Below, one piece after another: positions 41,082-49,322 of a stretch of 55,713 nucleotides of DNA. Both the position numbers and the translations under genes were made by a program. Under the pieces are notes generated by a model. It ran no database searches, was not told where the DNA came from, and saw only the letters and a list, made by a program, of their open reading frames with translations. Source of the stretch: Pseudomonadota bacterium (lineage in GTDB: Bacteria; Pseudomonadota; Gammaproteobacteria; Burkholderiales; Burkholderiaceae_C); the NCBI GenBank assembly GCA_023442945.1, contig JAEZWW010000114.1:1-55713 (forward strand), written 5' to 3'. Position 1 is the stretch's first letter. Each line of letters starts with the position of its first letter.

Positions 41082-41502
41082 TCGTGGTCGGGGGTCGGCT
41101 CTGGTTTTGCGGTCCGGTGGCGGCCGCCACGGGCATCACACCCTGGGTGCCACCGGCCAGCGCGCGTGCGGCCATGGCGTCCAGCGGTTCGGCCCGGTAG
41201 CTCATGGCGCGCAGCGCCATTGGCAGGTTGGCACCGGCGATCAGGCGCGTGTGCACGCCGTCCACCAGGCGTTGCGCCACGTTGCAGGGCGTGGCGCCAA
41301 ACAGGTCGGTCAGCACCAGCACCTTGTCGCTGGGCAGGGCCTTGAGCGCGGCTTCGGCCTGCGCGAGCGAGGCTTCGGGCGCGGCCTTGGCCTCGATGTC
41401 GACCGCCGCCACCGCGTCGGCGGCGTCGGGGAAGCAGTGCAGCACGCCCTCTCGCAGGGCCTTGGCCAGCGGGGCGTGCGCAATGATGAGTACGGCGTTC
41501 AT
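41050..41502 (-). CDS. PTS EIIA, mannose family (ManX-like)
   Basis: A 150-residue EIIA-Man type domain. The phosphorylated His9 is in VLIIAHAPLAKAL, and KVLVLTDLFGATPCNVAQRL is the family signature. There is no EIIB or EIIC nearby, so it probably works in regulation rather than sugar uptake, as in Ralstonia and Burkholderia. The last codons, EHHHHQQ, are set by the overlap with the ptsH start. Confidence 0.93.
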   Translation of the reverse strand: MNAVLIIAHAPLAKALREGVLHCFPDAADAVAAVDIEAKAAPEASLAQAEAALKALPSDKVLVLTDLFGATPCNVAQRLVDGVHTRLIAGANLPMALRAMSYRAEPLDAMAARALAGGTQGVMPVAAATGPQNQSRPPTTNDSEHHHHQQ

Positions 41503-41513
41503 GACTTCCCCAA

Positions 41514-42833
41514 TTATCCGCGCCGCGCCGTGAGCGCGTACAGCGCCCAACTGGCCAGGCTGAGCACGCCAAACACCGCCATGGCCGCGCGCAGCGCGTC
41601 GATGGGCGACAGGCCGAGCGATTCGAAGGCGTCCGCGCCCAGGCCAATGCCCCACTGCACCGCAAAAATACCTATGAAGATGACCAGGTTGTAGGCCGAC
41701 AGTGCCCGCCCGGCCAGCGCAGACGGGAAGGCCATGGCCAGCACCGGCTGGACCTGCGCCATCGGCGTGGCCAGCACGCAGTACAGCGCCAGCAGCACGA
41801 AATTGGCGCCGCCCAGCGCGGGCCCAGCCAGCACCAACGCCGCCAGCGCGACAAAGCTGAACGGCGCCAGGCGCAGCACCAGCGTTTCCACCGTGATGCC
41901 GCGCGCGGCCAGGCGCGGCATCAGCAGGCCCCAGCCCCAGAAGGTGAAGAGCATGGCCAGGTTGATCCAGAACAGCCCGGTGGCCGCGCCCAGCGGCGTG
42001 CTGCCCCCCACGCGCGTCATCCACGGGCCGGCCCACAGCGACTGGATGGCGACCATGCCGCCAAAGCTGACCAGGCCCAGCGGCACGGCGCGGCGGAAGG
42101 CCGGGTTGGCCCAGATCTCGGTGTACGGCGATTCGGGGTCTTTTTGGCCTGTAGCCCTAGATGAATCTGCGCGAGCAGCTCCTGTTTCAGTAGCAATGAT
42201 TTCCCAGCGCGGCACCAGCCAGGCGATCAGCGCCATCGACACCAGCACCAGCGCCGTGATGACCCAGAACAGCATGCGCCAGCCCAGCACCGGCACCAGC
42301 CACTGCACCGGCAGCGTGGCGGCCAGCATGCCGAGCGAGCCGGTCATCATCAGCCAGGCGTTGGCGCGCAACTGCGCCCCGGCGTCCAGCCAGCGGCGAA
42401 AAGCGGTGAGCGGCGCCAGCAGGCAGGCCGCCACGCCCACACCCATCAGCGCGCGCGCCAGCATCAGCCCGGTGAAGCCCCCCGCCAGCGCGAACACCGC
42501 GCAGCCCAGCACCGTGACGCTGAGCAGGCTGAGCAGCACGGCGCGCGGGCCGTAGCGGTCCAGCCAGGTGCCCATGGGCAGCTGCACCGCGGCAAAACCA
42601 AGGAAGTAGCCGCCCGCCAGCAGGCCCAGGTCGCGCGCGTTCAGCGCGAAGTCGTCCGTCAGCACCGGCGACAGCGTGGCGGTGACGGCGCGCAGCAGCG
42701 CCGACAGGAAATACGCCACCGCGAAGGCGAAGAACACCACCGCCGCCGTGCGCCGCGGCAACACGTGCGTGTGCGCGGTCGCCGCCGCCGCGGGCGCGCC
42801 GCCACTGGGGGACGGGGCGGCGCCTACCGCCAC
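41514..42833 (-). CDS. MFS transporter
   Basis: A ~439-residue major facilitator with twelve membrane segments and the family loop after helix 2 (GTWLDRYGPRAVLL). The start chosen is a GTG (42833) that overlaps the stop of the upstream lipoprotein gene by 10 bp; a GTG nearer the first helix is possible. The cytoplasmic loop between helices 6 and 7 contains GAARADSSRATGQKDPE, which is encoded by a copy of the dispersed repeat. Substrate unknown. The gene ends 12 bp before the EIIA start. Confidence 0.88.
   Translation of the reverse strand: MAVGAAPSPSGGAPAAAATAHTHVLPRRTAAVVFFAFAVAYFLSALLRAVTATLSPVLTDDFALNARDLGLLAGGYFLGFAAVQLPMGTWLDRYGPRAVLLSLLSVTVLGCAVFALAGGFTGLMLARALMGVGVAACLLAPLTAFRRWLDAGAQLRANAWLMMTGSLGMLAATLPVQWLVPVLGWRMLFWVITALVLVSMALIAWLVPRWEIIATETGAARADSSRATGQKDPESPYTEIWANPAFRRAVPLGLVSFGGMVAIQSLWAGPWMTRVGGSTPLGAATGLFWINLAMLFTFWGWGLLMPRLAARGITVETLVLRLAPFSFVALAALVLAGPALGGANFVLLALYCVLATPMAQVQPVLAMAFPSALAGRALSAYNLVIFIGIFAVQWGIGLGADAFESLGLSPIDALRAAMAVFGVLSLASWALYALTARRG
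42139..42197 (+). repeat. Dispersed ~65-bp repeat inside the MFS gene (reverse orientation on plus strand)
   Basis: TTTTTGGCCTGTAGCCCTAGATGAATCTGCGC..GCAGCTCCTGTTTCAGTAGCAAT. It matches the reverse copies and is read through in frame by the minus-strand transporter gene, i.e. in forward orientation relative to that gene. Confidence 0.75.
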
Positions 42834-43402
42834 TGCAGGCCGGCGAAAAAGGTGTCGGCCACTTCGGTCAGGGGCCGGTCGCTGTAGACCACGGCGTGCA
42901 GCAGCTCGGTGCCGCCACCGGCAGCCGCGCGCGCAGTCCAAACCGCCTGCGCGTGCACCGGCTTGCCGTTCGGCCCCTGGCCCGCCGCGGCCACGCGCTG
43001 GGCGTGCGCCAGCGGCAAGCCGCCCGCAGGGTGAAACGGCTGGCGGGCGATGTCACCCGCCGCGTGCATGTTGGTCAGCGTGGCCTGCTGCCAGCCGTCC
43101 AGCAGCGCGTCCGGCGCGCGGCCGGCGGCGACCACCGTGGTCATCACCGCAAAGGTGGCGCCACCAGCGGCGCAACCGGCGACGACCAGCTGCGTCGGCT
43201 CGCCGCCCAGCGGCACGCTGCGTTCGGCATGGTCGGGCTTGCAGGGCAACAGGCCTTGCGCGGTGGTGGGCGGCAGCGGGACGTCGCGCCAATTGAGCGA
43301 GGGCGTGCAGGCCGCCAGAGAGGTCAGCAGCGCCAGCGCAGCCGCCCGCGTTGGGTTGCGGACAAGTCCGATCCGGTCCAAGGGGCGATGCCAACAAGCC
43401 AT
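42824..43402 (-). CDS. Putative lipoprotein of unknown function
   Basis: A 192-residue protein with a signal peptide ending in a lipobox (TSLAACTPSLNW). The mature part includes WRDVPLPPTTAQGLLPCKPDHAERSVPL and a later ELLHAVVYSDRPLTEVADTFFAGLQ. No family recognised; two Cys in CKPD.. and VAGCAAGG could pair. The start at 43402 gives a normal signal peptide; an ATG three codons earlier (43411) is also possible. It overlaps the MFS gene and is divergent from a CoA transferase. Confidence 0.75.
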   Translation of the reverse strand: MACWHRPLDRIGLVRNPTRAAALALLTSLAACTPSLNWRDVPLPPTTAQGLLPCKPDHAERSVPLGGEPTQLVVAGCAAGGATFAVMTTVVAAGRAPDALLDGWQQATLTNMHAAGDIARQPFHPAGGLPLAHAQRVAAAGQGPNGKPVHAQAVWTARAAAGGGTELLHAVVYSDRPLTEVADTFFAGLQWR

Positions 43403-43458
43403 GCGGCGCATTATCGGCCGCGACCGCGCCCGGGGCGCCGGTCGGTCAGAATGCACGC

Positions 43459-44694
43459 ATGAACTCACTGGACGGCATCCGCATCCTCGATTTGTCCCGC
43501 GTGCTGGCGGGGCCGTGGTGTACGCAAACCCTGGCCGACCTGGGCGCGGACGTGATCAAGATCGAACGCCCCGGCACCGGCGACGACACGCGCAGCTGGG
43601 GCCCGCCCTTCCTGACGGCCGACGACGGGCAGGAGACGCACGAAGCCGCTTACTACCTGGGCGCCAACCGCAACAAGCGCTCGGTCAGCTGCGACATCGC
43701 CACGCCGGCCGGGCAGCAGCTGATCCGCGAGCTGGTGGCGCACTGCCAGGTGTTCATCGAGAACTTCAAGGTCGGCGACATGGCGCGCTACGGGCTGGAC
43801 TACGACAGCCTGAAGGCCATCAACCCGGCGCTGGTCTACTGCAGCCTGACCGGCTTTGGCCAGACCGGGCCGTACGCGCCGCGCGCCGGTTACGACTACG
43901 CCATCCAGGGCATGGGCGGGCTGATGAGCATCACCGGCGAGCGCGACGACCTGGGCGGTGGCCCGCAAAAAGTGGGCGTGGCCGTGGCCGATTTGTTCAC
44001 CGGCATGTACTCGGCCGTCGGCATCCTGGCCGCGCTGCGCCATGCCGAACGCACAGGCGAAGGCCAGTACCTGGACATGGCGCTGCTGGACACGCAAACC
44101 GCCATGCTGGCCAACCTGGGTGCCAATTACCTGGTCAGCGGCAAGGTGCCGGGCCGCATGGGCAACGCGCACCAGAACATCGTGCCCTACCAGGTGTTTG
44201 AGGTGGCGCCCAAGCCGGACGGCAGCGCCGACCACATCATCCTGGCCGTGGGCAACGACGGGCAGTACGCCAAGTTCTGCCAGGTGGCCGGGCGGCCCGA
44301 CCTGGCGCAGGATGCGCGTTACGTCAAAAACGCCGATCGTGTGCGCAACCGGGGCGATCTGGTGCCCATCCTCACCGAAATCATGAAAACCCGCCCCAAG
44401 GCGGACTGGCTGGCCGCGCTGGAAGCGGCCAAGGTGCCCTGCGGCGCCATCAACAACCTGCAGGAAGTGTTTGACGACCCGCAGGTGCAGCAGCGCGGCA
44501 TGGTCACGCACTGGCACCACCCGCTTCAAGCCGACCTGCACTTGGTCGCCAGCCCGCTCAAGCTGTCCCAAACCCCGGTGCGCACCGACCTACCGCCGCC
44601 GTTGCTGGGCCAGCACACCGACGACGTGCTGGGCGACTTGCTGGGCTACGACACGGCCCGGCTGGCGGCGCTGCGCGACCAGAAGGTGATCTGA
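43459..44694 (+). CDS. CaiB/BaiF family (class III) CoA transferase
   Basis: A 411-residue enzyme with the family opening LDGIRILDLSRVLAGPWCTQTLADLGADVIKIERP, the QGMGGLMSITGE loop, and a catalytic-Asp region in GQYLDMALLDTQTAM. It moves CoA between carboxylic acids; the acids cannot be told from sequence. It is a single gene behind a divergent promoter region and is followed by a repeat copy. Confidence 0.92.
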   Translation: MNSLDGIRILDLSRVLAGPWCTQTLADLGADVIKIERPGTGDDTRSWGPPFLTADDGQETHEAAYYLGANRNKRSVSCDIATPAGQQLIRELVAHCQVFIENFKVGDMARYGLDYDSLKAINPALVYCSLTGFGQTGPYAPRAGYDYAIQGMGGLMSITGERDDLGGGPQKVGVAVADLFTGMYSAVGILAALRHAERTGEGQYLDMALLDTQTAMLANLGANYLVSGKVPGRMGNAHQNIVPYQVFEVAPKPDGSADHIILAVGNDGQYAKFCQVAGRPDLAQDARYVKNADRVRNRGDLVPILTEIMKTRPKADWLAALEAAKVPCGAINNLQEVFDDPQVQQRGMVTHWHHPLQADLHLVASPLKLSQTPVRTDLPPPLLGQHTDDVLGDLLGYDTARLAALRDQKVI

Positions 44695-44706
44695 CCTTTG
44701 ACTTCG

Positions 44707-44774
44707 GATACTATAAATTTGCTAGCTGGCCGCGCAATTGGCTCTAGGGCCAGAGGCCGATTTGGCACATAAAT
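44707..44774 (+). repeat. Dispersed ~65-bp repeat, copy 11 (forward orientation)
   Basis: GGATACTATAAATTTGCTAGCTGG..TTGGCTCTAGGGCCAGAGGCCG..CATAAAT. It lies between the CoA transferase and the hydrolase gene and ends 13 bp before that ATG, just upstream of its AGGAG. Confidence 0.82.
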
Positions 44775-44787
44775 CAGGAGAATCCCC

Positions 44788-45525
44788 ATGGCCAACTACC
44801 TGCTCGTCCACGGCGCCTGGGGCGGCGCCTGGTACTGGCGCGACACGCTGAACACGCTGATCCGCGCCGGCCACCGCGCACACGCCGTCACGCTGACGGG
44901 GCTGGGTGAGCGCGCCCACCTGCTCACGCCCGACATCCACCTGGAAACCCACATCGCCGACGTGCTGGGCGCGCTGGACACGGAAGAGCTGGAAGACTGC
45001 ATCCTCGTCGTCCATTCCTACGCCGGCATGCTGGGCACTGCCGTGGCCGACCGCCGGCCCGGCAAGCTGCGCCACCTGGTCTACGTGGACGCCGTGCTGC
45101 CCGCGCCGGGCGAAACCTGGGGCAGCGCGCACAGCGCCGACACCCGCGCCGCGCGCATCGCCGGCGCCGAGGCGAATGCGCAGTACGCCTTCCCCGCCCC
45201 GCCGCCCGACGCCTACGGCCTGACCGGCGAGTTGGCCGACTGGGTCAAACGCCGCAGCACGCCCCACCCCGGCCACACCTACACGCAGGCGCTGCAGTTC
45301 GACCCGGTGCGCGTGGCCGCCGTGCCGCGCACCTTCATCAGCTGCACCGACCCGCGCTTGCCGACCATCGACCCGTCGCGCGAGCGCATCGCCGACCCGC
45401 TGTTCTGGGCCGGCGCCTGGGCCGGAGGCGGTGGCGTGCACGTGGTCGAAATGGCCACCGGGCACGACCCGATGCTGACCGAGCCGGCGGCGTTTCAGGA
45501 TCTGCTGCTGCAGTTGGGTGCGTGA
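44788..45525 (+). CDS. Alpha/beta hydrolase (esterase-like)
   Basis: A 245-residue hydrolase with oxyanion-loop VHGAWGGAWYW, nucleophile elbow VVHSYAGM (Ser77) and a C-terminal catalytic His in EMATGHDPMLTEP. It resembles plant-type salicylate/hydroxynitrile-lyase esterases. AGGAG lies seven bases before the ATG. Substrate unknown. No signal peptide. Confidence 0.9.
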   Translation: MANYLLVHGAWGGAWYWRDTLNTLIRAGHRAHAVTLTGLGERAHLLTPDIHLETHIADVLGALDTEELEDCILVVHSYAGMLGTAVADRRPGKLRHLVYVDAVLPAPGETWGSAHSADTRAARIAGAEANAQYAFPAPPPDAYGLTGELADWVKRRSTPHPGHTYTQALQFDPVRVAAVPRTFISCTDPRLPTIDPSRERIADPLFWAGAWAGGGGVHVVEMATGHDPMLTEPAAFQDLLLQLGA

Positions 45526-45609
45526 TCGAGGTCTGGCACTGTCAGCCTCAGCGCTGGCATGCCCAGGTCGGTCGCGGAACGGCAAGCCACCCGTTCGAGC
45601 ATTTCCTGA

Positions 45610-46359
45610 ATGACGCGGCGAGCCAAGCGACGGCGTGACCGCCAGCCGGCCTCAGGCCTTGCCGACGTGGTGCGCTTCGTGCACGTGGATGCCGGGCGCT
45701 GGCAGCGGGGCCAGCGGCCCGCTGGCGCCAGCGCGACGGTCTGGCGTGCCCTGGGCTGGCCGCTGGTGGCGCTGGCGATCGGCTTGGCTGGCACAGCCTG
45801 GGCGCTGCTGCCCACGGGGCGCGCCCACACGGTCGGCGCCCTGTGGCAGGCCTTGCCCACGGGCGTGGCGCTCGCCTGGTGCCTGGCGATCGCCCTGTGG
45901 GCGGCCTGGCGCTGGGCCAGGCTGGACAGCGTGCTGGAGCTGACGCGCACCAGCCTGGCGCGCCGCTACCGCTGGCGCTGGATGCAGGCCTTGGCGGGCT
46001 GGCAGGCGCCGTTGGGGCGTGTACAAGCACAGCTCACGCTGACCCCGGTGATGTTGGGCGCGGACCCGCTGCGCCAAATCCGCCTGAGCGTGGTGCCCGG
46101 GGCGCGCAGCAAAGGCCTGGTGGTGGCCGACTGGGCGTTCGCGCAGAACGGTCAAGCCCACCCGGGCCCATGGCCCAGCGCGCAGGTGCTGCCCTCGCTG
46201 GCGGAGCGCTGGCGGGGGGCGGTCGCACGGGGAAACCAGCCGGCGCTGCGCGCCGATCTGCGGCGGCGCTTGCCGCAGCTGCCGCTGGCCCAGGCGCTGG
46301 CGGCGCGCGGGGTGGCCCTGGATCTGCCGTTGAAGCCCGGGCCGTTCAGCGCTGTGTGA
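45610..46359 (+). CDS. Hypothetical membrane protein
   Basis: A 249-residue protein with a basic N-terminus (TRRAKRRRDRQ), two membrane segments (about residues 48-65 and 80-100) and a soluble C-terminal domain of ~140 residues (TLTPVMLGADPLRQIRLSVVPG; ADWAFAQNGQAHPGPWPSAQ). No family recognised. The residue pattern looks protein-like and is better than any other frame here. The 245 bp after it, up to the next gene, show only a possible TAAAAT just before that gene. Confidence 0.6.
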   Translation: MTRRAKRRRDRQPASGLADVVRFVHVDAGRWQRGQRPAGASATVWRALGWPLVALAIGLAGTAWALLPTGRAHTVGALWQALPTGVALAWCLAIALWAAWRWARLDSVLELTRTSLARRYRWRWMQALAGWQAPLGRVQAQLTLTPVMLGADPLRQIRLSVVPGARSKGLVVADWAFAQNGQAHPGPWPSAQVLPSLAERWRGAVARGNQPALRADLRRRLPQLPLAQALAARGVALDLPLKPGPFSAV

Positions 46360-46604
46360 AGCCGCCACGCCCGCGTGGGACGGCGGTCGGATCATGCGCC
46401 TCCCGGACATGTTCAGGGTGTCCACCTGGTGGCGCGCTTCATCGCCAGGCGTTGGGGCGATGACACCGGACCAGGGCGGAGCGCTCCGCGCCTGGATTCT
46501 TCGGGCAGGCGAACTTCCGTGCGTCGCCCGACTCCATCCGGGGTCAGCTTTGCGGCGGCGCGCCGGCACGGGCCGCCCGAATTTCCTAAAATGCGGCCCA
46601 TACC

Positions 46605-47102
46605 ATGAAAGTCTCTTCCTTCCGCTCTCTCGCCCTGGGCTTGACGATGGCCGCTGCGGTGGCCCTGACGGGCTGCGGCAAGGACGCCGCGCCCGAATCC
46701 ACCTTTGTGCTGCTGGACGGCAGCAGCCAGACCACGCAAAACCTCAAGGGCAAGGTCGCTCTGGTCAACTTCTGGGCCACCAGTTGCACCACGTGCGTCG
46801 CGGAGATGCCGCAAATTGTCGCCACTTACGACAAGTTCAAAGCCAAAGGCTACGAAACCGTGGCCGTGGCCATGCAGTACGACCCGCCCAGCTACGTCGT
46901 CAACTTTGCCGAAACACGCAAGCTGCCCTTCAAGGTGGCGATCGACAACACCGGCGCGGTGGCCAAGGCCTGGGGTGACATCAAGCTGACGCCGACCACC
47001 TTTGTGCTGAACAAGCAGGGCGAAATCGTCAAGCGTTACGTGGGCGCGCCCAACTTTGACGAGCTGCACAAGCTGATCGAAAAGCTGTTGGCCGAAGCCT
47101 GA
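46605..47102 (+). CDS. TlpA-like thioredoxin-fold lipoprotein
   Basis: A 165-residue protein with signal peptide and lipobox VALTGC (Cys24), followed by a thioredoxin fold with the redox pair Cys61-Thr-Thr-Cys64 in FWATSCTTCVAEMP and the cis-Pro block KLTPTTFVLNKQG. It probably reduces or isomerises disulfides outside the inner membrane, for instance for cytochrome c maturation. A terminator closes the gene. Confidence 0.92.
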   Translation: MKVSSFRSLALGLTMAAAVALTGCGKDAAPESTFVLLDGSSQTTQNLKGKVALVNFWATSCTTCVAEMPQIVATYDKFKAKGYETVAVAMQYDPPSYVVNFAETRKLPFKVAIDNTGAVAKAWGDIKLTPTTFVLNKQGEIVKRYVGAPNFDELHKLIEKLLAEA

Positions 47103-47153
47103 TCAGCGTCGCCGGCGCCCACCCTGGCGTCGTCGGCTGGCCCCATAAAAAAA

Positions 47154-47176
47154 GCCGCGTTGAACGCGGCTTTTTT
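47154..47176. terminator. Bidirectional terminator after the TlpA-like gene
   Basis: Perfect stem GCCGCGT / ACGCGGC with a 3-nt loop, seven A before and six T after. It can end both this gene and the convergent cytochrome c' gene. A repeat copy begins 8 bp later. Confidence 0.9.
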
Positions 47177-47183
47177 GTGGTCC

Positions 47184-47236
47184 TTTTGGGCTCTGGCCCT
47201 AGAAGGACTTGCGCGACCAGCTTCTAATTTGATAGC
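47184..47236 (+). repeat. Dispersed ~65-bp repeat, copy 12 (reverse orientation)
   Basis: TTTTGGGCTCTGGCCCTAGAAGGACTTGCGC..CCAGCTTCTAATTTGATAGC. It sits directly behind a terminator. Confidence 0.78.
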
Positions 47237-47278
47237 GCCTTACGATCAAGTCCTTGCGGGCTGCGGAGCCCGGCCGGC

Positions 47279-47737
47279 TTACTTCTTGCGGAAGTCGTCG
47301 TGGCAGGCCTTGCAGGACTGCGCAGCGGGGCCGAAGGCGGCCTTGAGCTGGTCCAGGTTGCCGCTCTTGGCGGCCACGGCCAGCTTGCCGGTGGCGTCGA
47401 TCATCTTGGCGTTCAGATCCTTGAACTTGGGCTCTTCCTTCCAGATGGCGGGCAGGGCGCGCGTGTTGTGGCCGGATTCCGATCCCGCGACGAAGCCATT
47501 GCCGGGCAGCTTGGCCACGGCGGCGATCACGTCACCGTCAGCGGCGGCGGTAGCCGCATCGTAGGGCGCTTTGCCGTTGGCCATGGCGCCCAGGCGCCCG
47601 AAGTGAAAGCCCAGCACCCGGAAAGCGCTCTGGCGGTACTGGACGGCGTCTTCGCCCTTGGCAAACTGGGCGGCGGCGGGCAGCGAGGCCAGCAGGCTGG
47701 CGGCGGCCAGCGACAGGGTGAACAGGGTTTTCTTCAT
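47279..47737 (-). CDS. Cytochrome c'
   Basis: A 152-residue periplasmic protein with a cleavable signal (LASLPAAAQF) and the C-terminal heme motif Cys142-x2-Cys145-His146 (SCKACHDDFRKK). The rest is a four-helix bundle: QYRQSAFRVLGFHFGRLGAMANG. This is cytochrome c', which binds NO and CO and protects against nitrosative stress. It is divergent from a cytochrome b561 gene, its frequent partner. Confidence 0.95.
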   Translation of the reverse strand: MKKTLFTLSLAAASLLASLPAAAQFAKGEDAVQYRQSAFRVLGFHFGRLGAMANGKAPYDAATAAADGDVIAAVAKLPGNGFVAGSESGHNTRALPAIWKEEPKFKDLNAKMIDATGKLAVAAKSGNLDQLKAAFGPAAQSCKACHDDFRKK

Positions 47738-47898
47738 GGGGGACACTCCGTAAATCGTTTTTGAACGCGGTGGCGAGCGAGCTGTTCGTCCCGCCGTTCG
47801 GTGCCTACCGCCACAGCGCGGCGATGTGCTACCTTCGCGAAGAATATCGGTTTTTTCACCCGATCGCGAAGCCCGCTTGATTTTTGTCAGGGAAGTTG

Positions 47899-48579
47899 AT
47901 GACCACTGTCCGCATTTGGGATCTGCCCACCCGCGTCTTTCATTGGGCATTGGCCCTTTGCGTGATCGGCTTGATCGTCACGGCCAAGGTGGGCGGCGAC
48001 GCGATGAACTGGCATTTCCGCCTGGCCTACGCGACCCTCACGCTGCTGGTGTTCCGCCTGCTCTGGGGCCTGGTGGGCGGACACTGGTCGCGCTTTGCCA
48101 CCTTCTTCCCGACGCCGGGACGCCTGTCACGCTACCTGGGTGGCCGCGCCACGGCGGCCGATGGCGCTGGTCACTCGCCGGTGGGCGCACTGTCGGTGCT
48201 GGCCATGCTGCTGGTGCTGGGCCTGCAGGTGGCCAGCGGCTTGTTTGCGGATGACGAAATCGCCTTTTCCGGCCCGCTGACGGCGCTCGTGTCGGGCGAA
48301 TGGGTCGGCCGCGCGACCACCTGGCACAAGGGCTGGGGCCAGTACCTCGTGATCGGCCTGGTGGTGCTGCACGTGCTGGCGGTGTTCGCCTACCTGGCGC
48401 GTCGGCGCAACCTGATCACCCCCATGCTGACCGGCGACAAGGTCCTGGAAGGCGGCGCCACGCTGCGCGCCGCGCGCGATACCGCCGGCCAGCGCGTGCT
48501 GGCGCTGGTGCTGCTGGCGGTGTCAGCGGGTGTGGTCTATGCCGTGGTCCAGCTGGGGGCGGTGCCGGCGCTGGGCTAA
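47899..48579 (+). CDS. Cytochrome b561 family protein
   Basis: A 226-residue membrane protein with about four or five membrane helices. Likely heme-ligand His residues occur in RVFHWALALC, NWHFRLAY and GLVVLHVLAVF. It may pass electrons to the divergent cytochrome c'. The start at 47899 is chosen because GGGAAG sits five bases before it; a TTG at 47884 is less likely. Confidence 0.9.
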   Translation: MTTVRIWDLPTRVFHWALALCVIGLIVTAKVGGDAMNWHFRLAYATLTLLVFRLLWGLVGGHWSRFATFFPTPGRLSRYLGGRATAADGAGHSPVGALSVLAMLLVLGLQVASGLFADDEIAFSGPLTALVSGEWVGRATTWHKGWGQYLVIGLVVLHVLAVFAYLARRRNLITPMLTGDKVLEGGATLRAARDTAGQRVLALVLLAVSAGVVYAVVQLGAVPALG

Positions 48580-48643
48580 ACTGATCCTGCCGTTGCGGCC
48601 CCTAGCGGCAGCGCCGGCGCTTGTTCAACCTCCGTTTTCGCCC

Positions 48644-49144
48644 GTGGACACCCGCCCTCCTGTCGACATCTTCCTGGCCGCCAGCGCCGAACACATGGCC
48701 CAGGCCCGCGACCTGTTTCTGGAATACGCCGAACAACTGGGCGTTGACCTGCAGTTTCAGGGCTTCAATGACGAGTTGAACGCGCTGCCCGGCGACTACG
48801 CCGAGCCGCGCGGCGCGCTGCTGCTGGCAACGGTGGATGGCGAATTGGCCGGCTGCTGCGCGCTGCGCCCGATCGACGACGTGGACTACAGCAACGCGGC
48901 CGAGATGAAGCGCCTGTTCGTGCGCAAGGCCTTCCGTGGCTTCGGCCTGGGCCGCCAGTTGGCCGAGGCGATCCTGGAATGCGGCGTGCGCCTGGGCTAC
49001 GACACACTGCTGCTGGACACGCTGGACGAGATGGAATCGGCCCGCGCGCTGTACGAAGACCTGGGCTTTGAAGAAATTCCGCCGTACTACCACAACCCCT
49101 TGCCCGGGGCGCATTACCTGAAGGCGGATCTGCGCGTGGTCTGA
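48644..49144 (+). CDS. GNAT family N-acetyltransferase
   Basis: A 166-residue acetyltransferase with the acetyl-CoA loop RKAFRGFGLGRQLAEAIL (R/Q-x-x-G-x-G) and the closing ALYEDLGFEEIPPYYHNP. Substrate unknown; similar proteins in this group often act on amino acids or small amines. Start is GTG, giving VDTRPPVDIFLAAS; a later ATG at residue 18 is less likely. Confidence 0.9.
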   Translation: MDTRPPVDIFLAASAEHMAQARDLFLEYAEQLGVDLQFQGFNDELNALPGDYAEPRGALLLATVDGELAGCCALRPIDDVDYSNAAEMKRLFVRKAFRGFGLGRQLAEAILECGVRLGYDTLLLDTLDEMESARALYEDLGFEEIPPYYHNPLPGAHYLKADLRVV

Positions 49145-49236
49145 CGGCGCTTGGCCCGTACGTACATACGGCCCGACGAACACAACACCGCTCAGCACAG
49201 AAATGGCGCCGACGCTTGCGCGTCCAGCGCCATTCC

Positions 49237-49302
49237 GTTTCAGGCCTTTTAGTGCATTGGCCCTAGAGCCATCTGCGCGGCCAGCTACTTTATTTATAGC
49301 AT
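49237..49302 (+). repeat. Dispersed ~65-bp repeat, copy 13 (reverse orientation)
   Basis: TTTCAGGCCTTTTAGTGCA..GGCCCTAGAGCCATCTGCGC..CCAGCTACTTTATTTATAGCA. It lies between the GNAT gene and the end of the peroxiredoxin gene. Confidence 0.82.
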
Positions 49303-49322
49303 CGGCCGCGAACTTCGGCCAC

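Noticed and set aside
45652..46569. A 305-codon minus-strand frame opposite the hypothetical membrane protein
   Set aside because: Composition is typical of antisense, while the plus-strand frame has sensible membrane helices.
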